64,000 nt of DNA from Devosia nanyangense. Lineage in GTDB: Bacteria > Pseudomonadota > Alphaproteobacteria > Rhizobiales > Devosiaceae. Within the stretch, counting starts at the first letter, position 1. Each line of letters begins with the position of its first letter. Of the stretch, positions 1 to 7,138 are shown in pieces. The notes under the pieces were generated by a model. The model searched no databases, was not told the DNA's origin, and was given only the letters and a program-made list of their open reading frames with translations. Where the stretch lies: NCBI GenBank assembly GCA_016213505.1, contig JACRAF010000016.1:1-64000 (forward strand), given 5' to 3'. The position numbers and the translations under genes are program-made.

Positions 1-59
1 AGGCACGCCGCTACAAACCGTACCCGCTCGTCCATCGTCCCAGTCTCTCGCCAAACCAT
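1..59 (-). CDS. IS481-family transposase, N-terminal fragment at window edge
   Basis: Reading the minus strand from an ATG at 57-59 gives MVWRETGTMDERVRFVAAC and then leaves the window. This is the usual start of IS481-type DDE transposases (W-R-E-x(2)-T-M-D-E-R followed by an aromatic/valine-rich stretch, then an HTH that would lie outside). A GGAGG Shine-Dalgarno sits about 8 bases upstream (around 68-72). Only 19 codons are visible, so intactness cannot be judged. The adjacent repeats at 86-135 fit the end of such an element. Confidence 0.7.
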   Translation of the reverse strand, partial: MVWRETGTMDERVRFVAAC

Positions 60-137
60 CGCCAGGTCCTCCCGGCAGCAAGAAAACTGTTACCTATCCA
101 TCCGGTCCAGACTGTTACCTGTCTATCCGGGTCGGAC
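1..137 (-). mobile_element. End of an IS481-like insertion sequence with tandem terminal repeats
   Basis: Outside the transposase start lie two tandem 25-base copies, 86-110 and 111-135, both beginning ACTGTTACCT and both containing TATCCGG or ATCCGG. Repeats of this 'TGTTACC...TCCGG' kind are common at the ends of IS481/IS21-like elements in Hyphomicrobiales. The outer boundary is a guess (roughly 137-140); no target duplication can be seen because the other end is outside the window. Confidence 0.5.
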
Positions 138-146
138 AGCGCGTGA

Positions 147-174
147 CACCTCCCCCGCTGCGCAGGGGAGGACG
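147..174. repeat. Short palindromic repeat (CTCCCC...GGGGAG type)
   Basis: A hairpin with arms CCTCCCC and GGGGAGG around a CGCTGCGCA loop lies between the IS end and the YCII stop codon. The same motif with near-identical flanks recurs at 5284-5311, and relatives are at 17266-17295 and 44575-44672, so it is a dispersed family rather than a dedicated terminator. Confidence 0.5.
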
Positions 175-195
175 CTGACTGTCACATCGCGGCAG

Positions 196-510
196 TCACA
201 TCGGCATCAGTTCGGCGACCTCGATCGATCCGCCGGAGGCGAGGATCGGGCAGCCCTGCGACGCCTTGACTGCGGCGTCGAGGTTCGCGGCCTCGAGGAT
301 GCTGTAGCCGGTGGTCGGGTTGGCGCCGCCGCCGTCGGAGACCGTGCCGCTGGCGGCGATGGTCCGCGAGGGGCCGGTGGGGTTGCCGCCGTCGACGAGG
401 GCCTTTCCCAGGCCGCCCATCCAGCTGTTCCAGGCGGCCATCACCTTTTCGCCTTCCTCGGGCGTCGCCGGCATGCCTCCGCCGTGATAGCTCAGAAGGT
501 ATTTCGACAT
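196..510 (-). CDS. YCII-related domain protein
   Basis: A 104-residue cytoplasmic protein beginning MSKYLLSYHGG, with the short alpha+beta YCII/DGPF fold. The N-terminal 'KYLLSYHGG' strand and the C-terminal 'GGSIEVAELMPM' end are typical of the family, which is often encoded beside ArsR-SRPBCC regulators or ECF sigma factors. The start at 510 is chosen because an AGGGAGA ribosome site lies about 7 bases upstream; the longer open frame upstream is the shadow of the neighbouring regulator gene. It lies 29 bases downstream of that regulator on the same strand and is probably co-transcribed with it. The biochemical activity of this family is unproven; ligand binding or a dehydrochlorinase-like reaction has been suggested for relatives. 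Confidence 0.85.
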   Translation of the reverse strand: MSKYLLSYHGGGMPATPEEGEKVMAAWNSWMGGLGKALVDGGNPTGPSRTIAASGTVSDGGGANPTTGYSILEAANLDAAVKASQGCPILASGGSIEVAELMPM

Positions 511-539
511 CGTCATTCTCCCTGTTATGGAATGGTGGT

Positions 540-1286
540 CTATTGCATCTCCGGCACGTTGAGCGGTTTGCCGGTTTCGAGCAGCGTCTTGAGGCCGGCC
601 ACGATCAGCGGCCAGCCGGTCTCGGCGCCGGAATTGGAGTCGGCGGCATTGTGGTGGATCAGCGTGAACTTGCAGAGCTCGCCGATCGGTTCGATCTCGA
701 AGGTGACGCGGGTCAACTTGGCGTCCTTGGCCCATGGCGGCATGAAGGTGGAGACGATCCGCGTCTTGGGCACGACCTCCACCACCTCGCCATCGAGCAT
801 CACCTTGCCATCCGGGCCGAGATACTGGAACGGGCTGCCCGGCTCGAGGTCGGTCGTGATGCGCGACTTGTAGTAGTAGAGCTCGGTCTTGTCGGGATTG
901 ATCAGCGCGTCCCAGAGCGCATCCTGAGTGGTGCGGATATAGGTCTGCAGCACATAGTCGGGTTTGGCGGGCATTGATTGACGGTCCTCCAACGCGTTCT
1001 TGATGTTCAGCGCGAACCGGGCCAGGGGCTTGCCGTAAGGCGCCATCCAGCGATCTGCGACCTCCTGGATCGGCAGCGCGTTGAGGTAGTGGTACTTGAA
1101 CCGCCCATCCCGGCGGGTCACGACGAGGGACGCCTCCTCCAGCACCTTGAGGTGCTTCATCACTCCGAACCGCGTCATCCCGAGCCCCTGTTCGAGCTCG
1201 GTCAACGTCAATCCGCCCTTGTCGCGCAAGGTATCGAGCAACTGACGCCGGGTGGGATCGCTCAGCGCCTTGAAGATTGCATCCAC
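540..1286 (-). CDS. ArsR-type HTH fused to SRPBCC/AHSA1 ligand-binding domain
   Basis: This 248-residue protein has two domains. Residues 1-95 form a winged helix of the ArsR class (MDAIFKALSDPTRRQLLDTL at the start, recognition helix in 'MTRFGVMKHLKVLEEASLV'). Residues about 105-248 form an SRPBCC/AHSA1 helix-grip domain ('YIRTTQDALWDALINPDKTELYY' through 'GWPLIVAGLKTLLETG'). More usually the two domains are separate adjacent genes, so this is a one-component sensor fusion in which a hydrophobic ligand could directly control DNA binding. No metal-binding Cys cluster is visible in the HTH. It is followed by the YCII gene and has a palindrome just upstream (1301-1316) suited to autoregulation. 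Confidence 0.85.
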   Translation of the reverse strand: MDAIFKALSDPTRRQLLDTLRDKGGLTLTELEQGLGMTRFGVMKHLKVLEEASLVVTRRDGRFKYHYLNALPIQEVADRWMAPYGKPLARFALNIKNALEDRQSMPAKPDYVLQTYIRTTQDALWDALINPDKTELYYYKSRITTDLEPGSPFQYLGPDGKVMLDGEVVEVVPKTRIVSTFMPPWAKDAKLTRVTFEIEPIGELCKFTLIHHNAADSNSGAETGWPLIVAGLKTLLETGKPLNVPEMQ

Positions 1287-1300
1287 GAGCTGGACGATAG

Positions 1301-1316
1301 GTGACTAAATGGTCAC
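1301..1316. promoter_or_regulatory. Candidate ArsR-type operator
   Basis: GTGAC and GTCAC arms separated by TAAATG form an imperfect palindrome 15 bases upstream of the ArsR-SRPBCC start codon. Similar TGAC/TAAC...GGTCA/GGTTA sites stand before many ArsR-AHSA1 loci. The assignment rests on position and symmetry only. Confidence 0.4.
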
Positions 1317-1499
1317 GTGTCAAGAGGAGGGGGTTGCGGAGAATTTCGGCCGGATCATTGGCGGCCACCGCGCAGGTCTGTAAGAAGGCCGCATAGCGCC
1401 ATCAATCGTTTGCATTGGTCCGGGGATTCGGACGGCGATATCGCCATTGTCAATCTGCGCAGCGGCCGGCCCCGGCCCGCCGCACCCTGGGAGGGGATT

Positions 1500-3998
1500 A
1501 TGGCCAAGACCGCCGCGGCAGCGCTCAGGCAGACGACCGGATACTCCGAACTCGATCTGAGCGGCGAGTACCAGCTCACCTCGCCGGCGCGCAAGATCAA
1601 GTCGCCCATCTACCTGCCCGGCGACGTCCACAGCGCGCTGATTGCAGCCGACGAGATCCCCGATCCCTATTTCGGCGCCAACGAACAGGCGGTGATGTGG
1701 GTGCACGCCACGCCGTGGACGATGGAACGGCGCTTCAACGCGGGCCGCGCCGACATCGACGGCTATCTGACGCTGACGCTCGAGAACGTCGACTGCATCG
1801 CCACGGTGTTCCTCAACGGTGAGGAAATCGCCCGCACCCAGAACCAGTTCGTCCGCTACGACATCGACGTGACCGGCAAGGTCAAGGCCGGCGCCAATGT
1901 GCTGCGCCTCGAATTCGCCGTCACCAAGGACGTCGCCAAGGCCCGCTCCGACGCGCACCCGTTCCCGATTCCGTTCACCTACAACTATCTCAGCAATGGC
2001 CTGCCCGGCGTGCACATGAACTTCGTGCGCAAGGCCGCGTGTCACGCCGGCTGGGACTGGGGCATCTGCCTGATGCCGACCGGTGTCTACGGCCGCATGT
2101 CGATCCGCAAGTCGCGCCTGGCGCGGCAGGAGAGCGTTACCGTCGAGCAGGCGCATGGCAAGAAATCGGTCGAGCTGTCGATCACGACGCGGGTCTTCGC
2201 TTTCGCCGAAGGCTCCGTGGAATTGTCTCACGAGATCGCCGGTGAGAAGATCGCCGACAAGGTGGTGGTGCGGCCGGGCGAGAACGTCTTCGTCCACAAC
2301 CTCACCATAAAGAACCCGAAACTCTGGTGGCCGAACGGGCAGGGCGAGCAACCGCTCTACGAACTGTGGACGACGCTCGACGGCGAGCGAACGACGCGCA
2401 GGATCGGGCTCAGGAAGCTCGAATGGATCGTCGAGAAGGATGCCATCGACCATTCGTTCAAGGTGCGGGTCAACGGCCGCGACATCACCGCCATGGGCGC
2501 CAACTGGATCCCGGCCGACGCCATCCCCTCGCGCATCACCCCCGCCGTCGTCCGCGACCTGCTCGAGAGCGCCCGGGCGGTCAACATGAATATGATCCGC
2601 GTCTGGGGCGGCGGGCAGTACGAGCCGGACTATTTCTACGAGCTCTGCGACGAGCTCGGCATCATGGTTTGGCAGGACTTCATGTTCTCCTGCATGAGCT
2701 ATCCGTCCGACCGGCCCTTCCTCGAGGACGTGCGCACCGAGATCACCCAGCAGGTGCGCCGGCTCAGCCACCACGCGTGCATCGCCATCTGGTGCGGCGA
2801 CAACGAGGTGATCGGCTCCATCCAGTGGTACTCCGAGACCAAGTCCGATCCGCAGCGCTACATCGCCAACTACGATCGGCTCAACTCGATGCTCGGCAAC
2901 ATCGTCGAGGACGAAGACCCCGGCCGCCGCTTCTGGCCGTCCTCGCCGTCGCTGGGCTACCTGGACTTCAACGACGGCTGGCATTCCGATACCCGTGGCG
3001 ACATGCACTATTGGAGCGTCTGGCACGAGGCCAAGGACTTTTCCGCCTATCGCGACGTGAACCCGCGCTTCGCCTCGGAATTCGGCTTCCAGAGCTTCAC
3101 CTCGATGAACGTCATCGAGAGCTTCACCAATCCGGAAGACCGCAACCCGTCTTCGCCGGTGATGGAGAACCATCAGCGCAACACCGGCGGCAATGCCCGC
3201 ATCCTCGAAACGATGACGCGCTATTTCCGCTTCCCGTCGAATTTCGACCAGATGGTGTTCCTCTCCCAGATCCAGCAGGGCCTCGCCATCAAGACCGCCA
3301 TCGAATACTGGCGCTCGACCAAGCCGCGCTGCATGGGAACGCTGTTCTGGCAGATTAACGACACCTATCCGGTGGCGAGTTGGGCGAGCCTCGACTATGG
3401 CGGGCAGTGGAAGCTGCTGCACTACATGGCCAAGCGCTTCTTCCTGCCGGTCAACGTCGTCGCAGTGCCTGACAAGGTGAGCGGCGAGCTGGTGCTCAAG
3501 TCGATCAACGACACTGCGAGCCGTCAGCAGATCACGCTCGAGGTCAACGCGGTGAACGTCAATGGCGACACCCGGCTGGTGTTCGACGGCAAGGCGACGG
3601 CGTCGCCGGATGCGGCGACGGTGCTCACCCGCATCCCGCTGCAGCAGCTCGATGCCGACGAGTTCCTGTTCTTTTCGTGGCGGGACAAGGCCGGCAATCT
3701 GCTGGGCGAGAACGACTTCTTCCCAAAGCCCTACAAGGCCTATGAGATGCCGAAGGCAAAAGTGTCGTCGCGCTGGTCGAGCGAGGACGGCAAGCCGGTG
3801 CTGACGCTGAGCGCCGACAGGCCGGCGGTGTTCGTGACGGCGACCACCGACGTACCGGGCTATTTCTCGGACAATGCGGTGACGCTGCTGCCGGGCCGCG
3901 AAACGAAGCTGACCTTCACCCCACGTCACGGCGCCAAGGTGACTCAGAAAGCGCTGGCGGCGAACCTCAAGCTCCGCCATCTTCGCGACACGTACTGA
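1500..3998 (+). CDS. Beta-mannosidase, glycoside hydrolase family 2
   Basis: An 832-residue GH2 enzyme that should remove terminal beta-D-mannose from mannosides or manno-oligosaccharides. The order is the usual one: N-terminal jelly-roll ('LSGEYQLTS', 'VWVHATPWTMERRF'), immunoglobulin-like sandwich, then a TIM barrel ('MNMIRVWGGGQYEPDYFYELCDELGIMVWQDFMF'). The acid/base Glu is in WCGDNE (about residue 436) and the nucleophile Glu in FASEFGF (about residue 527). No signal peptide is visible, so it probably acts in the cytoplasm on imported oligosaccharides. The start at 1500 is preferred over upstream in-frame starts because of the CTGGGAGGGG ribosome site. The two following genes are on the same strand. 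Confidence 0.93.
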   Translation: MAKTAAAALRQTTGYSELDLSGEYQLTSPARKIKSPIYLPGDVHSALIAADEIPDPYFGANEQAVMWVHATPWTMERRFNAGRADIDGYLTLTLENVDCIATVFLNGEEIARTQNQFVRYDIDVTGKVKAGANVLRLEFAVTKDVAKARSDAHPFPIPFTYNYLSNGLPGVHMNFVRKAACHAGWDWGICLMPTGVYGRMSIRKSRLARQESVTVEQAHGKKSVELSITTRVFAFAEGSVELSHEIAGEKIADKVVVRPGENVFVHNLTIKNPKLWWPNGQGEQPLYELWTTLDGERTTRRIGLRKLEWIVEKDAIDHSFKVRVNGRDITAMGANWIPADAIPSRITPAVVRDLLESARAVNMNMIRVWGGGQYEPDYFYELCDELGIMVWQDFMFSCMSYPSDRPFLEDVRTEITQQVRRLSHHACIAIWCGDNEVIGSIQWYSETKSDPQRYIANYDRLNSMLGNIVEDEDPGRRFWPSSPSLGYLDFNDGWHSDTRGDMHYWSVWHEAKDFSAYRDVNPRFASEFGFQSFTSMNVIESFTNPEDRNPSSPVMENHQRNTGGNARILETMTRYFRFPSNFDQMVFLSQIQQGLAIKTAIEYWRSTKPRCMGTLFWQINDTYPVASWASLDYGGQWKLLHYMAKRFFLPVNVVAVPDKVSGELVLKSINDTASRQQITLEVNAVNVNGDTRLVFDGKATASPDAATVLTRIPLQQLDADEFLFFSWRDKAGNLLGENDFFPKPYKAYEMPKAKVSSRWSSEDGKPVLTLSADRPAVFVTATTDVPGYFSDNAVTLLPGRETKLTFTPRHGAKVTQKALAANLKLRHLRDTY

Positions 3999-4051
3999 AT
4001 CGATCCGAGCGCCCGCGAGAAGCGGACGCCCCATCTCGACGAGGAGGCTTC

Positions 4052-4561
4052 ATGGCCAATTCCGAACGGCTCGCCATCGTGCTGGTGCTGATCGGCGCAG
4101 CGAGCCGGCTGCTGCACCTGCCGCCCAACATCGCCGCCGTCACCGGCGTGACGATCTTTGCCGGCTACGCCATCCGCAACGCATGGCTGGCGCTCATCGT
4201 GCCGCTGGCGGCCATGGCGCTCGCCGATGTCGTGTTGGGCTGGTATCCGGACGTACTGTTCACCTATGGCGGCATGGCCGCGGGGGTGTTCATCGCGCGT
4301 GCCCTGCTGCGCCCGCTGACGCCGGTGCGGCTGGTCGCGACAACCTTGCTGTCGAGCCTGGTCTTCTTCGCGCTGTCCAATTTCGGCGTCTGGACCAGCG
4401 GCTATTACGGCTACACATTCGACGGCCTCGTCGCCTGCTTCGTCGCGGCGATCCCGTTCTGGCAGAACAGCCTCATCGCCGATTTCACCTCGACGGCGTT
4501 GGTGTTCGGTCTCTATCTGCTCGCCAGGCGGGCGCTTCCAAGCGTGGGTGTGAAAGCATGA
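4052..4561 (+). CDS. DUF6580-family integral membrane protein (possible transporter component)
   Basis: A 169-residue hydrophobic protein with about five membrane segments, starting near residues 8-25, 38-60, 68-88, 92-112 and 133-158. The conserved stretch 'ALSNFGVWTSGYYGYT' before the last helices marks the DUF6580 family, which resembles ECF-type substrate-binding (S) components in size and hydrophobicity; no function is proven. A GACGAGGAGG ribosome site precedes the ATG. It follows beta-mannosidase by 53 bases and overlaps the isomerase start by four bases (ATGA), so the three are likely one operon. A sugar or vitamin substrate is only an inference from context. Confidence 0.75.
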   Translation: MANSERLAIVLVLIGAASRLLHLPPNIAAVTGVTIFAGYAIRNAWLALIVPLAAMALADVVLGWYPDVLFTYGGMAAGVFIARALLRPLTPVRLVATTLLSSLVFFALSNFGVWTSGYYGYTFDGLVACFVAAIPFWQNSLIADFTSTALVFGLYLLARRALPSVGVKA

Positions 4562-5262
4562 GCGGCAATTCGATCAAACGCAGCGACGTCAACCGCATCA
4601 TGCGGGAATCGGACAAGTTCATCCGCTCCTTCGGCTACATCATGCCGCCCTTCGCCTACTGGTCGCCAGCCGAGTTCAAGGCCCGCCAGGCCGATGCGCA
4701 GGCGATCATCGGCCACAATCTGGGCTGGGACATCACCGATTACGGGCTCGGCGAATTCGACAAGACCGGGCTCTTCCTCTTCACCGTCCGCAACGGCAAC
4801 AACGCCGACCTGAGCAGGGGCCGCGGCATGCTCTACGCCGAAAAGGCGATGATCAGCCGAAAGGACCAGTATTCGCCGATGCACCGGCACAACCTCAAGG
4901 CCGAAGACATCATCAATCGCGGCGGCGGCACGCTGGTGATCGAGCTCTATGGCGATACCGACGGCAAGTGCGACAAGACCAAGGGGGTCACCGTCTATAC
5001 CGACGGCATCCGCCGGGTGCTGCCGGCGGGCGGCAAGCTCAGGCTGGCGCCGGGCGAAAGCGTGACGCTGATGCCCAACGAGCACTGGCATGCCTTCTGG
5101 GGCGAGGGCGGCGACGTCTTCATCGGCGAGGTCTCGACCGTCAACGACGACAACACCGACAACGTCTTCGACGACCCGCGCATCGCCCGCTTCGGTGGCA
5201 TCGAAGAAGACGAGGAGCCCTGGCACCTTCTGGTCAGCGACTACGGGAAGTGGCTGGCGTAA
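4558..5262 (+). CDS. D-lyxose/D-mannose ketol-isomerase (cupin fold)
   Basis: A 234-residue cupin-type sugar isomerase of the D-lyxose isomerase family. These Mn-dependent enzymes interconvert D-lyxose with D-xylulose and D-mannose with D-fructose. Metal ligands are visible as the HRH motif in 'YSPMHRHNLKAEDI' and its downstream Glu, and as the second cupin motif 'LMPNEHWHAFWGEGGDVFIGE'. The ATG overlaps the stop of the membrane-protein gene, indicating translational coupling. Behind a beta-mannosidase the sensible role is mannose to fructose conversion. Which sugar is the physiological substrate cannot be read from sequence alone. Confidence 0.85.
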   Translation: MSGNSIKRSDVNRIMRESDKFIRSFGYIMPPFAYWSPAEFKARQADAQAIIGHNLGWDITDYGLGEFDKTGLFLFTVRNGNNADLSRGRGMLYAEKAMISRKDQYSPMHRHNLKAEDIINRGGGTLVIELYGDTDGKCDKTKGVTVYTDGIRRVLPAGGKLRLAPGESVTLMPNEHWHAFWGEGGDVFIGEVSTVNDDNTDNVFDDPRIARFGGIEEDEEPWHLLVSDYGKWLA

Positions 5263-5283
5263 GGCGCTAGAACCGGCGCCAAT

Positions 5284-5311
5284 CCTCCCCCGTGCTGCGC
5301 ACAGGGGAGGA
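5284..5311. repeat. Short palindromic repeat, second copy of the 147-174 type
   Basis: CCTCCCC...GGGGAGG arms flank GTGCTGCGCACA, and the copy ends GAACCCGACTG, close to the first copy's GACGCTGACTG. It sits between the isomerase stop and the stop of the convergent CcdA-like gene and might act as a bidirectional transcription block, although there is no T-run. Confidence 0.5.
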
Positions 5312-5332
5312 ACCCGACTGATGACTCGGTGC

Positions 5333-5533
5333 CTACTCCCTTTCGGGCGACCAGACTTGGTACTTTGCCAATGGCAGGCCGTGCTTCTCAACATACTCGT
5401 TGCTGCTGCGGATGACGTCCGCGTTCTCTTCGAGCCACTTGCGACCCTCTTCAGAGACCACGTTGCGCCGCTCCGGCGACGGGCCGCGCGGTTCGGGGGG
5501 CAATTCAGCGTCGTGCTTCTTGATCGAGGTCAT
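5333..5533 (-). CDS. CcdA-like antitoxin, apparently without a toxin partner
   Basis: A 66-residue protein starting MTSIKKHDAELP. The C-terminal half 'EGRKWLEENADVIRSSNEYVEKHGLPLAKY' matches the toxin-wrapping tail of CcdA antitoxins (E-N-x(4)-I-x(3)-N-x(2)-V-E-x-H-G-L-P-L). The N-terminal ribbon-helix-helix is short or missing. In ccdAB operons the toxin follows the antitoxin, but here only 70 bases, holding a palindromic repeat, separate its stop from the end of the convergent isomerase gene. The start at 5533 is supported by an upstream purine stretch (GGAGCAGGAAG). It could be a solitary antitoxin remnant or act on a CcdB encoded elsewhere. Confidence 0.65.
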   Translation of the reverse strand: MTSIKKHDAELPPEPRGPSPERRNVVSEEGRKWLEENADVIRSSNEYVEKHGLPLAKYQVWSPERE

Positions 5534-5752
5534 AGCGAGGCTTCCTGCTCCAAGAGATAATGCAAAATCGTCCAGCCTACAAAGCTGTACCTGCTTGTCC
5601 CGCGCGGCCGGCGGCGCTATTCGCAGCCGATGGCCGATCTTCGAGCAGGCCGCAGATCGGGCGGCCAAAACGTTTAAGAATGTGATCGGTCGCCGGTTGC
5701 GCCCGGGGCGATTTCGGCCCTAGGCTTGCGCGGGGTCCAGTTGGGAGGGCAA

Positions 5753-7138
5753 ATGCCGGTCATGCTTGTCGACGCGATGCTCCCCGATTTCGGGGTGCCC
5801 GCGAACCGTCCCGATTTGCCGCGCGCGCTCTACACCGAGCGGCTCGATGCGCTGCGCCGCGCGCGCCGCGCCGCCGGCCTCGACGCCCTGGTGATCTATG
5901 CCGACCGCGAGCACTCCGCCAATCTCGCCTGGCTCACCGGCTTTGACCCGCGCTTCGAGGAAGCGCTGCTGATCCTCGCGCCGGGAGTCACACCGACGCT
6001 GCTGGCCGGTCCGGAAAATCTCGGCCGCGCCCGCGCCGCCGCGATCGAGGTCGAGGCCCGGCTCTATCCGCCCTTCGGCCTGATGGGGCAGGATCGCAGC
6101 CAGACGCCTGACATCGAGGAGGTGCTCGACAGCGCCGGCATCCTCGCCGGACAGCGGGTCGGGGTGCTGGGCTGGAAGTATTACGGCGACTTCGAAGCCC
6201 GCAAGCCCGAGACCTGGTTCGAGACCCCCGCCTTCCTCATCGACGCGTTGCGCCAGAAGGTCGGCGAGCAGGGCCGGGTGGTCAACGCCAACAGCCTGCT
6301 GATGGACTCGACGATCGGATTGCGCGCCATCAACGAGATTGAGCAGATCGCGCAGTTCGAGTTCGGCGCGGTGATGGCGTCCGAGGCGATCAAGGCTCTC
6401 CTTTCCGGCCTCATGCCCGGTATGTCGGAATTCGCCGCCGTGCAGGCGATGGGGCTGGGCGTGCTTCCCCACTCATGCCACACCATGCTCTCGACCGGCG
6501 CGCGGCTCTCGGGCCTCGAAAGCCCGTCCGGCAAGCTCATCGAACGCGGCGATCCGCTGACCACGGCCGTCGGCTACTGGGGCGGCCTGTCGAGCCGCGT
6601 CGGCTGGGTGGTCGAGGACGGCTCCGAGTTGCCCTCCGGCGCCGCCGACTGGCTCGAGCGGCTGGCGATGCCGTATTTCGCCTGCGCCGCCGAATGGTAC
6701 GAAACCATCGGCATCGGGGTAACCGGCGGGACACTCGACGCGGTGGCGCGCAAGCACCTCGGCGCGCCTTTCTTCAACCTCATCCTCAACCCCGGGCACC
6801 TCATCCATCTCGACGAGTGGATGAACACGCCGGTCTATCCGAATTCGCAGGAGGCGCTGCGCTCGGGCCAGGCCATCCAGTGCGACATCATTCCGGCGGT
6901 AGGCCCGCCCTACCACTCGGCCAATATCGAGGACGGCATTGCGCTCCTCGACGAACGCGGCCGCGACGAGCTGCGCGACAAGTTCCCCGAGGTCGCAAGC
7001 CGCGTCGACGCCCGGCGCGCCTTCATGGTGGATGTGCTCGGCATTCGGCTGAAGCCCGAGGTTCTGCCGCTCTCCAATCTCGCCGCGGCGCTGCCGCCGT
7101 TCCTCCTGGCGCCGGACCGGCTGCTGGCGATCCGCTAA
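5753..7138 (+). CDS. M24-family (creatinase/aminopeptidase P-like) protein lacking canonical metal ligands
   Basis: A 461-residue protein with the two-part M24 layout: an N-terminal creatinase-like domain (about 25-190, 'ERLDALRRARRAAGLDALVI') and a pita-bread domain (about 205-440, 'AINEIEQIAQFEFGAVMASEAI'). In active metallopeptidases two Asp, one His and two Glu bind metals. Here the first Asp pair is replaced ('TTAVGYWGGLSSRVGW'), the His survives in 'NPGHLIHLDEW', and the usual E-P pair reads 'CDIIPA'. It may therefore be a metal-free hydrolase like creatinase, or non-catalytic. The start at 5753 is chosen for the GGGAGGG site; the next gene overlaps it tail to tail by four bases. Confidence 0.75.
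   Translation: MPVMLVDAMLPDFGVPANRPDLPRALYTERLDALRRARRAAGLDALVIYADREHSANLAWLTGFDPRFEEALLILAPGVTPTLLAGPENLGRARAAAIEVEARLYPPFGLMGQDRSQTPDIEEVLDSAGILAGQRVGVLGWKYYGDFEARKPETWFETPAFLIDALRQKVGEQGRVVNANSLLMDSTIGLRAINEIEQIAQFEFGAVMASEAIKALLSGLMPGMSEFAAVQAMGLGVLPHSCHTMLSTGARLSGLESPSGKLIERGDPLTTAVGYWGGLSSRVGWVVEDGSELPSGAADWLERLAMPYFACAAEWYETIGIGVTGGTLDAVARKHLGAPFFNLILNPGHLIHLDEWMNTPVYPNSQEALRSGQAIQCDIIPAVGPPYHSANIEDGIALLDERGRDELRDKFPEVASRVDARRAFMVDVLGIRLKPEVLPLSNLAAALPPFLLAPDRLLAIR

Noticed and set aside
1320..4034. A 904-residue open frame on the minus strand across beta-mannosidase
   Set aside because: It is antisense to a gene with complete catalytic motifs, has Arg/His/Val-rich composition typical of GC-rich shadow frames and no family features.
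5263..5332. A CcdB toxin gene next to the CcdA-like gene
   Set aside because: Only 70 bases are available and they contain a palindromic repeat; no suitable ORF exists on either strand.
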